A stretch of 5,189 nucleotides of DNA, taken from CAG-791 sp963650385. GTDB lineage: Bacteria; Bacillota; Clostridia; Lachnospirales; Lachnospiraceae. This document shows, in pieces, positions 5,110-5,189 of this stretch (the stretch's first letter is position 1; every line of letters begins with the position of its first letter). Under the pieces are notes generated by a model that made no database searches, was not told where the DNA came from, and saw only the letters and a program-made list of their open reading frames with translations. A program made the position numbers and the translations under genes. Location: the NCBI GenBank assembly GCA_963650385.1, contig CAVJLL010000098.1:1-5189 (forward strand), written 5' to 3'.

Positions 5110-5189
5110 GGTTACAGTTCATTCGCCAGTCAAACGACAGGGTGGCGGAGAATGTCCGGGTCCAGGGCCTTGCGAGGCCTCGGTGCTTG
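5110..5189 (+). other. 3' flank of the phosphorylase gene
   Basis: No gene is supported in these 80 bases. A short GC-rich hairpin, GGCCT (5166-5170) with AGGCC (5175-5179) around a TGCG loop, is near the window end. No T run follows before the edge, so I do not call a terminator. A frame opening at ATG 5152 stays open to the edge but has GGAG only one base upstream and cannot be judged. Confidence 0.45.

Overview
The window looks like a chromosomal segment from a Gram-positive anaerobe of the class Clostridia, most likely the Lachnospiraceae. The evidence is a compact mixed tRNA cluster (Gly-Arg-His-Gln-Lys-Leu) driven by a near-perfect sigma-A type promoter, strong AAAGGAGGG-type ribosome binding, roughly balanced GC in genes with AT-rich intergenic DNA, and a cellobiose phosphorylase that resembles the clostridial enzymes. 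The taxonomic call is inference from general familiarity, not from a database comparison.

Layout. Positions 1-296 hold no gene I can support. A stable-RNA promoter (TTGACA, 18 bp, TATAAT) at 297-326 precedes six tRNA genes on the + strand: Gly(TCC) 389-459, Arg(TCT) 465-538, His(GTG) 570-643, Gln(TTG) 707-778, Lys(TTT) 782-854 and Leu(TAG) 979-1060. None encodes its 3' CCA. A terminator-like hairpin lies between Lys and Leu, and a strong intrinsic terminator at 1195-1228 ends the unit. Convergent to the tRNAs, on the - strand at 1274-2278, is a complete LacI/GalR-family repressor (334 aa). Divergent from the repressor, across an AT-rich intergenic region of about 380 bp, is a complete cellobiose phosphorylase of glycoside hydrolase family GH94 (816 aa, 2659-5109). 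The last 80 bases are non-coding as far as can be seen.

How it works together. The phosphorylase splits imported cellobiose with phosphate into glucose 1-phosphate and glucose in the cytosol, which saves ATP compared with hydrolysis. The divergent LacI-type regulator is the obvious candidate sensor for this gene. The intergenic region contains the palindrome GTTTTCGAAAAC placed at the predicted start of repressor transcription, a second CGTTTTC half-site beyond the predicted phosphorylase promoter, an inverted repeat just after that promoter's -10 box, and an imperfect direct repeat near both ends. No transporter gene is in the window.

I found no evidence of a new biological system. The content is ordinary core and catabolic chromosome; the observations worth checking concern the regulatory DNA between the two protein genes and the internal hairpins of the tRNA operon.
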